Under the pieces are notes generated by a model. It was given only the letters and a program-made list of their open reading frames with translations. It had not been told where the DNA came from and did no database searches. A program made the position numbers and the translations under genes. From Geminicoccus sp035556675 (GTDB lineage: Bacteria > Pseudomonadota > Alphaproteobacteria > Geminicoccales > Geminicoccaceae): a DNA stretch of 64,000 bases. Below, in pieces: positions 9,061 to 16,753 of the stretch (position 1 is the stretch's first letter; each line of letters begins with the position of its first letter). The stretch lies in assembly GCF_035556675.1 (NCBI RefSeq), contig NZ_DATMFZ010000166.1:1-64000 (forward strand), given 5' to 3'.

Positions 9061-10319
9061 GCGCCATCGACGTCCTGACCTTCGGCTGCCGGCTGAACAG
9101 CTTCGAATCCGAGGTGATGCGGCGCCATGCCGAGGATGCCGGCCTGTCCGACCTGGTGATCGTCCATTCCTGCACGGTCACCGCCGAGGCCGAGCGCCAG
9201 GTCCGCCAGGCGGTGCGCAAGGCCCGACGCGAGCAGCCGGGCAAGCGGATCGTGGTGACCGGCTGCGCGGTGCAGGTGGATCCGGCGAAGTGGACCGGCA
9301 TGGCGGAGGTCGACCATGTGGTCGGCAACGAGGACAAGCTGAAGCCGCTCACCTGGACGAGCCTTGCCGGGGATGGACCGGAGCGGGTGCGGGTCGGCGA
9401 CATCATGGCGGTCAAGGCCATGGCCGGGCATCTGGTGCCGGGCTTCGACGGGCGGAGCCGCGCCTTCCTTCAGGTGCAGAACGGCTGCGACCATCGCTGC
9501 ACCTTCTGCATCATCCCCTACGGCCGGGGGCCGTCCCGCTCGGTGCCGGTGGCGGACGTGGTGGCGCAGACCCGGCTCCTGGTGGAGCAGGGCTATCGCG
9601 AGCTGGTGGTGACCGGGGTCGACATCACTTCCTACGGCAAGGACTTGGAGGATGCGCCGACCCTGGGCGGGCTGCTCAAGGCGGTGCTGCGCCAGGTGCC
9701 GGAGCTGCCGCGCCTGCGCCTGTCCTCGATCGATCCGGCGGAGATCGACGGGGACCTGCTGGAGCTGATCGAGGGCGAGCCGCGACTGATGCCGCACCTG
9801 CACCTGTCGCTCCAGGCCGGCGACACGATGGTGCTGAAGCGGATGAAGCGGCGTCATTCGCGCGACGACGTGCTGGCGCTCACCAGCCGGCTGCGCGCCC
9901 TGCGCCCGGACCTGGTGTTCGGCGCGGACATCATCGCGGGCTTCCCGACCGAGACCGACGCGATGTTCGAGAACACCCGGCGGATCGTGGCGGAGGCCGG
10001 GCTCACCTGGCTGCACGTCTTCCCCTACAGCCCGCGGCAGAACACGCCGGCCGCACGGATGCCGCAGGTCGAGCCCGCCCTGCGCAAGGAGCGGGCGGCG
10101 ATCCTGCGGGCCGAGGGTGCGGAGGCCGTGGCGCGCTTCTATGCCGCCGAGCAGGGGCGGGTGCGCGAATTGCTCGTCGAGCGGGGCGGGGCCGGGCACA
10201 CAAGGCACTTCGCGCCGGTGAAGCTCGCGGCCAATGACGACCTGGCGGCGGGTGCCCTGATCGACGTGCGCATCACCGGCGTGGACGGGCAGGTGCTGCT
10301 GGGCGAGCGGGCGGCGTAG
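9057..10319 (+). CDS. mtaB: tRNA t6A37 methylthiotransferase (MtaB family radical SAM)
   Basis: Inserts a methylthio group into t6A37 of tRNAs using two [4Fe-4S] clusters. The 420-residue protein shows the N-terminal UPF0004 cysteines C11, C39 and C70 and the radical-SAM triad C144, C148, C151 in NGCDHRCTFCIIPYGRG. A C-terminal TRAM-like segment follows. ATG at 9057 overlaps the dapF stop. In many alphaproteobacteria ftsY follows directly; here about 12.9 kb intervenes. Confidence 0.93.
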   Translation: MSAIDVLTFGCRLNSFESEVMRRHAEDAGLSDLVIVHSCTVTAEAERQVRQAVRKARREQPGKRIVVTGCAVQVDPAKWTGMAEVDHVVGNEDKLKPLTWTSLAGDGPERVRVGDIMAVKAMAGHLVPGFDGRSRAFLQVQNGCDHRCTFCIIPYGRGPSRSVPVADVVAQTRLLVEQGYRELVVTGVDITSYGKDLEDAPTLGGLLKAVLRQVPELPRLRLSSIDPAEIDGDLLELIEGEPRLMPHLHLSLQAGDTMVLKRMKRRHSRDDVLALTSRLRALRPDLVFGADIIAGFPTETDAMFENTRRIVAEAGLTWLHVFPYSPRQNTPAARMPQVEPALRKERAAILRAEGAEAVARFYAAEQGRVRELLVERGGAGHTRHFAPVKLAANDDLAAGALIDVRITGVDGQVLLGERAA

Positions 10320-10331
10320 GCCGGCTCACCG

Positions 10332-11438
10332 TCAAAAGCGCATCCTCGGATCGAAGGCGGCGCCGAGCCGGCCGAGCTCGTCCCTGCGCCGCTGCCGGTA
10401 GGCCGGGTCGCGCAGGCCCCGCATCAGGCGCTGCCGTGCCTCTGCATGGCGCAGGCGGCCCAGCAGCATGGCGAGAAAGGCGGCCTCGCGCTGGAGCGCC
10501 AGCAGGCGGGGATGGCGCTGGCGCAGGCTCGCGATCCGGCAGTGGAGCCGGTCGAGCCGGTCGGGGGCGAAGCCTGCCGGCTCGATCCCGAGAAAGGCCT
10601 GCAGGCCTGCCAGGAGAACGGAGCCGGCCCGGCGGTGGCCGAACCCGCCCAGGCGGGCGAGCGCCGCCTCCACCTCGTCCGGCCGCAGCTGCGCCACCAG
10701 CAGGCCCGCCTCCAGCAGCGTGCGCAGGCTGACCCGGCCATGGGTCAGGCCGCGATTGCTCAGCTGGTGATGGACGATCAGGTGCAGGAGCTGGCTGGTC
10801 GGGTCGGGGAGCAGGGCGACGGCACCGTCCAGCCGGACCGGCCGTGCCTGCCGGCACAGCTCGGCCGGCTGCAGGATCGGCGGTACGCGCGCATGGAGCA
10901 CCTGCCGGTGCAGCTCGATCTGCACGCCGCTGTGCGGGTGGATGAGGGTGGGCAGGTGGTGCTCCGGCGTTCCGGCCTGGTCCGGCGGCCGGTAGCCCCG
11001 TGCCACCAGGAGCTCGAAGGCCCGCCCGGCCTGGTCCGCCACGAGCAGGTCCAGATCGGCCATGATCCGCCAGCCGGGGTCGGGATAGAGATCGTCGGTC
11101 AGGCGGATCGCGCCCTTGAGAAGGGTGGGCTCGATCCCGTGCTGGTTCAGGAGGGCCACCACCTCGATCAGACTGTGCCTCAGGCGTGTGTTGCGCTCGA
11201 TGTTGGCGCCGTGGATGAAGGCGAACAGGTCGGCCACCTCGGCGGGGAGGCGCTCGATCAGGCCGGCGCGCTGCAGGGCCGGGCCCAGGACCGGCAGGAC
11301 GTGATGGCGGTCAGCCGCCTGGATCAGGCCCGGCCAGTCGCCGATCCGGCCGAGTTCCTGCGCCAGCCGCGCGGGATCCCCACTGCCGAGGCCGGCGCGC
11401 AGGATGGCGCAGAGGTGGTGGAATGGCTGCGGCTTCAT
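10332..11438 (-). CDS. Nucleotidyltransferase-fold protein of peptide-modification type
   Basis: A 368-residue protein of the uncharacterised nucleotidyltransferase family (NTP_transf_5-like). The diagnostic core is seen as LLKGAIRL (106-113) followed by WRIMADLDLLV (123-133), whose DLD would hold metal. The C-terminal half is helical and Arg/Leu-rich. ATG at 11438 overlaps the TGA of the kinase-like gene upstream (ATGA), so both are co-translated. From memory, such proteins recur beside HPr-kinase-like genes in lasso-peptide and related clusters. Substrate unknown; here it is the last gene of the RTX/peptide operon, ending 12 bases from convergent mtaB. Confidence 0.75.
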   Translation of the reverse strand: MKPQPFHHLCAILRAGLGSGDPARLAQELGRIGDWPGLIQAADRHHVLPVLGPALQRAGLIERLPAEVADLFAFIHGANIERNTRLRHSLIEVVALLNQHGIEPTLLKGAIRLTDDLYPDPGWRIMADLDLLVADQAGRAFELLVARGYRPPDQAGTPEHHLPTLIHPHSGVQIELHRQVLHARVPPILQPAELCRQARPVRLDGAVALLPDPTSQLLHLIVHHQLSNRGLTHGRVSLRTLLEAGLLVAQLRPDEVEAALARLGGFGHRRAGSVLLAGLQAFLGIEPAGFAPDRLDRLHCRIASLRQRHPRLLALQREAAFLAMLLGRLRHAEARQRLMRGLRDPAYRQRRRDELGRLGAAFDPRMRF

Positions 11439-12454
11439 GCCTGGCGACCGATGGCGCCGATCGCCGCGACCGCCTCATCCAGGTCGCCATAGGTCAGGCG
11501 GAAGGCCGGCACCCGCTCCAGCCAGGCCAGCAGGTCGGTGAGGTCGCGGCCTGCAGCCGGCGGCCAGGTGCCGGACTCGACCAGGCTGCGCAGGAGCTCG
11601 ATCGGGCGCAGCCGCTGCCGGTCGAGCCGGGCACCCGCCCGGTAGCGCGGGACGATCACCATGGCGACCGGCTGGCCCCGGGGGGCGGACCGGCGGGCCG
11701 GGGCGAAGTAGCGGACCCGGGTCGTGCCGATCGAGACCGGCACGGTCAGGGCGAAGTCCGCATGCATGCGCGCGAACAGCGGCCAGCTGCCTTCCTTGAC
11801 GCTCATGGCGAGCGGGAACGGCCAGGCCTGCCGGCTGCCCGCCTCGATCGGGGTGATGTCGTCGGACAGGAGCGCGCCGCCGGCCGCCAGCAGGGCGCCG
11901 GCCAGGGTGGTCTTGCCGGAGCCGGAGGTGGCCGCCAGGATCACCGCGCCGAACGGCATCGCCACGGTCGCCGCGTGCAGGAGCGCCAGCCAGTGCCGCC
12001 CGGGCGCCAGCTCGACCGCCAGGCGGCGCAGGGCCAGCCAGCGGCCGAGGCCGAGCGAGCCCGGCCGATGCGCCAGCATGCCGTCCACGGCGACCACCGG
12101 CCCATCGGCCGACGGGTAGAGGTCGATGGTGCAGGCCGCGGCCCCGCCGTCGCTCACCAGCGGCGCCAGGGCGCCGGCGAAGGTCCGGGCCAGCACCGGC
12201 TCCCAGCAGCGCACCCTGGCCGCCATCGACCCTTGCGCCACCGTCAGCTCCAGGGCCGGCGGGCCGGCGGGTGCCGGGGCCGGCACCGGGGCAGGGGATG
12301 CCTGCCCCGGGGCGGCCGGCTCGCCATCCCGGGGCCAGGCCCTGGCCGGCTCACCTTCCAGCAGCCAGATCTGCCCCGATGTCCCGTCCTGGACGACGAT
12401 GCCATCGTCGAAGGCGAAACTGCGCAGGAATGCGCCGGAAGCCGGAAGGGGCAC
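11435..12454 (-). CDS. HPr-kinase-like P-loop protein
   Basis: A 339-residue protein with an HprK-like kinase core: Walker A ATSGSGKTTLAG (175-186, Lys181) and an HprK-like acidic pair in LLSDDITPIE (Asp198-Asp199). No HPr or other PTS gene is near, so it is unlikely to be the true HPr kinase. The first 40 residues (FDDGIVVQDGTSGQIWLLEG) vaguely recall a PqqD-type hairpin, then a Pro/Ala linker at 46-66. It starts with GTG at 12454, four bases after the peptide 1 stop, and overlaps the nucleotidyltransferase gene. Related kinases phosphorylate the C-terminal serine of some lasso peptides; that role is inferred here. Confidence 0.75.
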   Translation of the reverse strand: MPLPASGAFLRSFAFDDGIVVQDGTSGQIWLLEGEPARAWPRDGEPAAPGQASPAPVPAPAPAGPPALELTVAQGSMAARVRCWEPVLARTFAGALAPLVSDGGAAACTIDLYPSADGPVVAVDGMLAHRPGSLGLGRWLALRRLAVELAPGRHWLALLHAATVAMPFGAVILAATSGSGKTTLAGALLAAGGALLSDDITPIEAGSRQAWPFPLAMSVKEGSWPLFARMHADFALTVPVSIGTTRVRYFAPARRSAPRGQPVAMVIVPRYRAGARLDRQRLRPIELLRSLVESGTWPPAAGRDLTDLLAWLERVPAFRLTYGDLDEAVAAIGAIGRQA

Positions 12455-12458
12455 GGGC

Positions 12459-12656
12459 CTATTCGAAGCTGGCGTCGCCGTAGGCCTCGGCGCGGCGCGG
12501 GTCGAACAGGAGGGCGGCGGCCGGGGCGGCGGCGAGCAGGCCCAGCATCCGCTCCATCGCCTGGCGGCGGCCGGCCTCAGCCGGGGGCTGGGCCTGGGGC
12601 GGGGTGGCGGCGTCCTGCTCCGGCGCGGCGGGCGGGGTGCGGTTCTCGTCGGTCAT
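12459..12656 (-). CDS. Small putative precursor peptide, copy 1
   Basis: A 65-residue peptide: Pro/Ala/Gln-rich N-terminus (1-28), a Met/Leu/Ala helix-like stretch (34-51), then FDPRRAEA and the tail YGDASFE. It differs from copy 2 at five positions only (29, 39, 42, 59, 60), two of them in the last seven residues. The start is ATG 12656; both copies share an identical AGGATTCCCATC leader before it, which argues against an upstream ATG at 12695 seen only in this copy. The stop is four bases from the kinase GTG. Leader/core layout and the conserved Ser63-Phe64-Glu65 suggest a ribosomally made, modified peptide. No family recognised. Confidence 0.7.
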   Translation of the reverse strand: MTDENRTPPAAPEQDAATPPQAQPPAEAGRRQAMERMLGLLAAAPAAALLFDPRRAEAYGDASFE

Positions 12657-12708
12657 GATGGGAATCCTGAAAGAATGACGTTCAAGGGAAAGCACGCGGT
12701 CCGGCCGG

Positions 12709-13770
12709 TCAGGACGGCGGGTCGGCGAAGATGAAGTCGCTGGCGGTCAGGGTGAGGCTCTGGCCGTCATGGTGGACCACGGTGACGTAGTTGTCGGCGT
12801 CGAAGCCGACCGTCACGGCGGAACTCCCGTTGCCCTGGATGGTCAGGTCGCCCAGCTCGATGAAGCCCCACTGGCTGACGTCGATCACGTCGGCGCCGAA
12901 GCCGAAGTCGTAGATCGTGTCGGCGCCGCTGTCCGGGCCGAACACGAAGGTGTCGGCGCCGCCGGTCGAGCCGGCAGGGCGGCTCTGGGCATCGCCCCAG
13001 AACTTGTCGTTGCCGGGGCCACCCTCCAGGATGTCGTCGCCGCCCTGACTGTCGCTGCTGAAAAAGTAGGCGTCACCCTGAATGTCGTCGTTGCCATCGC
13101 CGCCCTTCAGGACGTCGTCGCCAAAGGAGGCGTCGTCGTAGGCCCTGTACGCGTCGCCATAGAGGTAATCGTTGCCGTCCCCGCCGTGGAGCTCGTCGTC
13201 GCCGGAAACGCTGCCGGCATAAACAAACCAGGCGTCGCCAATGAGGGAATCCGGTCCCTCGCCGCCATAGAGCAGGTCGTTGCCGCCCTGGCCACCGGTG
13301 GCGATGTCGTATGCGTCGCCGTAGAGGGTGTTGGAGGAGCCACCGCCACGGACCACATCGTCGCCGCCTTGCCCCGACAGTTCCGACACATCGCCGTAGA
13401 GAGTGTCTCTGCCGTCACCGCCCCAGATCACGTCGTCGCCGGCGCCGCCATAGGCGGTCACGTCGGTGGTGTAGGCGCTGGCGGCATTGACCGGGCGCAC
13501 GGTCAGGTCGAGCAGGTCGTTGCCGGCCCCCAGATCGAACAGGGTGATGCCGACGAAACGCAGAGCATTGGTCCCGCCGATGGTGAAGTCGTAGATGAAG
13601 GCGTCGTTCAGGTTGGCGGCGAAGGTATCGCCGTACAGGGTGGTGTCACCGCCGCTGCCAGTGAAGATGCCGGTGCTGCCGCGCTTGCCGGCCACGGAGA
13701 GCACTTCGCTGGTATAGCCGTTGGTGACGGTGCTGTTCTTGCCGAGCGTACCGTTGGTGGTGAAGTTCAT
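12709..13770 (-). CDS. RTX-like calcium-binding beta-roll protein, copy 1
   Basis: A 353-residue acidic secreted-type protein without an N-terminal signal peptide. Residues 1-105 form a conserved cap (TTNGTLGKNSTV, GKRGSTGIFT). From 142 to 276 run five units of exactly 27 residues: a canonical RTX nonapeptide (GGxGxDxLx), then GDAxxxxxx, then xxxGDDxLx. The C-terminus (ADTFVFGPDSGADTIYDFGF then DVIDVSQWGF) resembles RTX C-terminal type I secretion signals. No ABC/MFP/TolC exporter is nearby. It ends 52 bases before peptide 1, the same spacing as in unit 2. Function unknown; calcium binding and type I export are inferred from the family. Confidence 0.8.
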   Translation of the reverse strand: MNFTTNGTLGKNSTVTNGYTSEVLSVAGKRGSTGIFTGSGGDTTLYGDTFAANLNDAFIYDFTIGGTNALRFVGITLFDLGAGNDLLDLTVRPVNAASAYTTDVTAYGGAGDDVIWGGDGRDTLYGDVSELSGQGGDDVVRGGGSSNTLYGDAYDIATGGQGGNDLLYGGEGPDSLIGDAWFVYAGSVSGDDELHGGDGNDYLYGDAYRAYDDASFGDDVLKGGDGNDDIQGDAYFFSSDSQGGDDILEGGPGNDKFWGDAQSRPAGSTGGADTFVFGPDSGADTIYDFGFGADVIDVSQWGFIELGDLTIQGNGSSAVTVGFDADNYVTVVHHDGQSLTLTASDFIFADPPS

Positions 13771-13826
13771 CGCTTGCCAGCTTTCACGTTACGGAATGCC
13801 AGGGGCGCGGTTGCCCCGGCCGACGA

Positions 13827-13884
13827 CGGCAAGCGGCCGCATCCAGGATCGAGGCTTGCCGTGACCATGGGCTGGATGCGGCCG
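13827..13884 (-). promoter_or_regulatory. Interlocked inverted repeats upstream of RTX copy 1
   Basis: Two perfect inverted repeats interleave in the peptide 2 to RTX1 spacer. Repeat A pairs 13827-13834 with 13854-13861 (8 bp); repeat B pairs 13834-13846 with 13872-13884 (13 bp, CGGCCGCATCCAG). The 5' arm of B lies inside the loop of A and vice versa, so in the leftward RNA they can form only a pseudoknot or one of two alternatives. This could uncouple unit 1 expression from unit 2. Structure seen; function inferred. Confidence 0.5.
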
Positions 13885-13919
13885 ATCCACGGGAAGGGAG
13901 AAGGGCCGCGTCGGCCGTG

Positions 13920-14117
13920 CTACTCGAAGCTGGCGTCGATCCCGGCCTCGGCGCGGCGCGGGTCGAATAGCAGGGCGGCGGCGGGGGCGGCGGAGAGCAA
14001 GGCCAGCATGCGCTCCATGGCCTGGCGGCGATCGGCCTCGGCCGGGGGCTGGGCCTGGGGCGGGGTGGCGGCGTCCTGCTCCGGCGCGGCGGGCGGGGTG
14101 CGGTTCTCGTCGGTCAT
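13920..14117 (-). CDS. Small putative precursor peptide, copy 2
   Basis: A 65-residue paralog of the peptide at 12459-12656, identical at 60 positions. The tail is GIDASFE in place of YGDASFE, after the same FDPRRAEA. ATG 14117 follows the same AGGATTCCCATC leader, 52 bases after the stop of RTX copy 2. Near identity indicates a recent tandem duplication of the RTX-peptide unit. AEA before the last seven residues is compatible with a protease or leader cleavage site. No known family recognised. Confidence 0.7.
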   Translation of the reverse strand: MTDENRTPPAAPEQDAATPPQAQPPAEADRRQAMERMLALLSAAPAAALLFDPRRAEAGIDASFE

Positions 14118-14169
14118 GATGGGAATCCTGAAAGAGCAGCGATCTGGGGAAGAATGCCGGTCCGGGCGG

Positions 14170-15402
14170 TCAGGGCAGCGGAGCGGTGAAGACGAAGTCG
14201 TCGGCGGTCAGGGTGAGGTTCTGGCCGGCGTGGTGATTGACGGTGACATAGTTGTCGGCATCGAAGCGCACGGTGACGCTGGCGCTGGCATTGTTCTCGA
14301 TGGTCAGGTTGTCGATGCCGGTGAAGCCCCACGCCGTCACGTCGATCACGTCGTCGCCGAAGCCGAAGTCGTGGATCGTGTCGACGCCGCCGTCTGGGGC
14401 GAACACGAAGGTGTCGTTGCCGCCGATCGAGCCGCTGTCACGCGTCTTCGCTTCGCCGTAGAGCGCGTCGTTGCCGGCGCCACCTGCCAGGATGTCGTTG
14501 CCGCCCGTCACGCTAGTGCGGAGATAATCCCCCTCGCCGTAGAGCGTGTCGTTGCCGGCACCGCCGTGGAGCTCGTCATCGCCGGCGGTGCTGCCGGTGT
14601 TGAGGTACACGGCGTCGCCTCGCAGGGTGTCGCGCCCGTCCCCACCCCAGAGCGTGTCGTCGCCGCCGACCCCGCCATCGTAGATGTAGACGGCATCGCC
14701 ATACATCTCGTCGGGGCCGTCATAGCCCCAGATCTGGTCATTGCCGCCGGTGCCGTAGAGGGAATACGCATCCCCCTTCATCAGGTCGTTGCCGCTGGCA
14801 CCGTAAATCATGTCGTCGCCGCCGGAGCCACCGGCCAAGATGCTGTAGGCGTCCCCATACATGTCCTCGCCGGTGGTCCGGCTGGGGGCGCCGTCGGCGG
14901 AGAGCTGGTCGTCGCCGCCCTGGCCATCTTCGATGATGGTGTAGGCGTCGCCGTAGAGGGTATTGGAGGAGCCGCCGCCACGGACCACATCGTCGCCGCC
15001 TTGCCCCGACAGCGCCGACACGTCGCCGTAGAGGGTGTCCCTGCCGTCGCCACCCCAGATCACGTCGTCGCCGACCCCGCCATAGGCGGTGACATTGGTC
15101 GTGTAGGCGCTGGCGGCATTGGCCGGGCGCACGGTCAGGTCGAGCAGGTCGTCGCCGGCCCCCAGGTTGAACTCGGTGATGCCGGAAAAGCGCAGCGCGT
15201 TGGTGCCGCCGATGGTGAAGTCGTAGATGAAGGCGTCGTTCAGGTTGGCGGCGAAAGTGTCGCCGTACAAGGTGGTGTCACCGCCGCTGGCGGTGAAGAT
15301 GCCGGTGCTACCGCGTTTGCCGGCCACAGAGAAAGTTTCGCCGGTATAGCCGTTGGTGACGGTGCTGTTCTTGCCGAGCGTACCGTTGGTGGTAAAATCC
15401 AT
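14170..15402 (-). CDS. RTX-like calcium-binding beta-roll protein, copy 2
   Basis: A 410-residue paralog of RTX copy 1. The first ~150 residues are almost the same in both; the middle diverges and is longer by about two 27-residue units, one of them expanded (ADGAPSRTTGEDMYGDAY). Typical units are GGDGRDTLRGDAVYLNTGS and GGAGNDTLYGEGDYLRTSV, each closing in GDDxLx or GNDxLx. The C-terminal block again ends DTFVFAPDGGVDTIHDFGFG. ATG 15402 has AGGAGAGG about ten bases upstream, a better ribosome site than in copy 1. Units between copies appear to have been gained or lost by recombination. Confidence 0.8.
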   Translation of the reverse strand: MDFTTNGTLGKNSTVTNGYTGETFSVAGKRGSTGIFTASGGDTTLYGDTFAANLNDAFIYDFTIGGTNALRFSGITEFNLGAGDDLLDLTVRPANAASAYTTNVTAYGGVGDDVIWGGDGRDTLYGDVSALSGQGGDDVVRGGGSSNTLYGDAYTIIEDGQGGDDQLSADGAPSRTTGEDMYGDAYSILAGGSGGDDMIYGASGNDLMKGDAYSLYGTGGNDQIWGYDGPDEMYGDAVYIYDGGVGGDDTLWGGDGRDTLRGDAVYLNTGSTAGDDELHGGAGNDTLYGEGDYLRTSVTGGNDILAGGAGNDALYGEAKTRDSGSIGGNDTFVFAPDGGVDTIHDFGFGDDVIDVTAWGFTGIDNLTIENNASASVTVRFDADNYVTVNHHAGQNLTLTADDFVFTAPLP

Positions 15403-16017
15403 TGTTGTTTTGCCTCTCCTGACTGCGGACTTCGGCCACCCCCGTGCTGCACACGGCTTGCCCCTGCGGCAGGGACGGCAGCTTCTCCATCTGGCGGTGA
15501 CGGGAAGTCATTCCGATAGAACGCCAAGCCTCGCTTGCTCCGAGACTGCATGGGCGAGCTGGAAGACGCGGTTGTCATTCTCTCTGTAGAGGTGAAAAGA
15601 GTTCGTTACTGGTAAATTTTTGGAAAAACAGAATTGTTATTGTTCATTTCGGACTGCCATGGATGGGCGGCAGGCGCAAGTGCCTGCGGGCGCCATGTCG
15701 AGGAAGAATTCAGCCACCGGCAGCATGAGGCCGTGCCGTCACAGTGCTCGGCAGTCGTATGGTGATGATCTCAGATGATGCGCTGGACGATGCAGTAGAT
15801 TCACCGGAAACCATCATGTCACCACGGCCGGCCGGGCCCGGGACGCCGGTCGGCACGGCCGTCAGCCACCGGTTCTGGCCGCCAATCGAGGCGAACCGGG
15901 CGGCGTCTCGCGTCATGCCGGCCCGGATCGCCCAGGATCCAGCCATGGGCCGCCAACGGGGGAGGTGCGTACAGTTTCGGCGCCGACCGGGCCATAGATC
16001 GTCGAATTTGCTGTAGT
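15403..16017. other. 615-base spacer without a supported gene
   Basis: No convincing gene. The stretch at about 15595-15650 is AT-rich against the surrounding DNA and lies upstream of RTX copy 2, so it may hold the leftward promoter for units 2 and 1. A 6-bp hairpin (GCAGGC/GCCTGC, loop GCAAGT) is at 15669-15686. Short open frames on both strands show no homology to the peptides or RTX genes. Confidence 0.4.
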
Positions 16018-16081
16018 CTACTCGAGGCTGCCCTCGTGCGGACGGCGCTCCGCCAGCGTCGATGCAGCCCTTGCCGGTCAT
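16018..16081 (-). pseudogene. Remnant of a third copy of the small peptide
   Basis: Reading leftward, the ATG at 16081 keeps the start context of the intact copies (GGTCATGATG on the plus strand) and the first codons ATG ACC. In a shifted frame the end reads ERRPHEGSLE then TAG at 16018-16020, matching the RRAEAxxDASFE end of copies 1 and 2, including Ser at third-last and Glu last. About 134 bases of the middle are missing and the frame is broken. It sits just after RTX copy 3, as the other peptides do. Homology is inferred from short matches and position. Confidence 0.55.
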
Positions 16082-16121
16082 GATGCGGATGGAAGTCGGG
16101 GGCGTGCGTGCGTGATCCCGG

Positions 16122-16753
16122 TCAGGAGGGCTGGGCGAAGACGAAGTCGCCGACGGTCAGGGTGAGGCCCAGGCCGGCATGCTGGTTGACGGTGACGTAG
16201 TTGGCGGCGTCGAAGCGGACCTCCACCGACGCCGTGCCGTTGGCGACGATGGTCAGGTCGGCGAGGTCGGTGAAGCCCCACTGGCTGACGTCGATCCGGC
16301 CGGCGCCGAAGCCGAAGTCGAAGATGTTGTCCACGCCGCTGTCCGGGCCGAACACGAAGGTGTCGGTGCCGCCGGAACTGCCGACATACCTGTTGGCCGC
16401 GTCGCCATAGAGCTGGTCGTTGCCGGCCCCACCCAGGATGGTGACAGGGCCGGGGAAGGCGGCGCGGACGAAGAGGGGTGCAGGGTGAGGTCCAGGACGT
16501 CGTCGCCGCCACCCAGGTCGAACCGGGTGATGCCGACGAAGCGGAGCGCGGTGGTGCCGCCGAAGGTGAAGTCGTAGATGAACGCGTCGTTCGGATTGGT
16601 GGGGTCGCTGTCGCCGACCAGCGTGGAATCCGCCGACGTGGCGGTGAAGATGCCGGTGCTGCCGCGCTTGCCGGCGAGCGAGATGGTCTCGCCGGTATAG
16701 GCGTTGGTGGCGGTGCTGGTCCTGCCGAGCGCGCCGTTGGTCGTGAAAAGCAT
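16122..16753 (-). pseudogene. RTX-like protein, copy 3, frameshifted and truncated
   Basis: The start MLFTTNGALGRTSTATNAYT at ATG 16753, with AGGGAAGG upstream, matches copies 1 and 2. After LDLTLHP the frame is lost and homology resumes in the -1 frame as LFVRAAFPGPVTILGGAGND, ending DFVFAQPS at 16122. The break is at the CCCC run 16475-16478; one extra C would restore a protein of about 210 residues. Even restored, it keeps only one repeat before DTFVFGPDSG. The partner peptide downstream is also broken, so real decay is more likely than a read error, but the latter is not excluded. Confidence 0.75.

Noticed and set aside
8025..10208. A 727-codon minus-strand open frame opposite dapF and mtaB
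   Set aside because: Both genes on the plus strand have complete catalytic motifs; the antisense product is low-complexity.
11435..12454. Genuine HPr kinase/phosphorylase of the PTS
   Set aside because: Walker A and the DD pair fit, but there is no HPr gene nearby, and the context is a peptide locus.
13827..13884. CRISPR or transposon end
   Set aside because: Only a single set of inverted repeats, with no spacers, direct-repeat array or transposase.
12769..15519. A 916-codon plus-strand open frame opposite the RTX genes
   Set aside because: It is the mirror of two repeat-rich RTX genes in GC-rich DNA; its Val/Ala/Asp-rich product has no motif and it crosses two genes and spacers.
15744..16016. 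90-residue plus-strand frame in the RTX2 upstream spacer
   Set aside because: No family match, no clear ribosome site, and codon use not typical of this genome.
15710..16081. A 123-residue frame starting at the peptide 3 ATG
   Set aside because: After the first residues it reads through a frameshift into spacer and shows no match to the other peptides; treated as a remnant.
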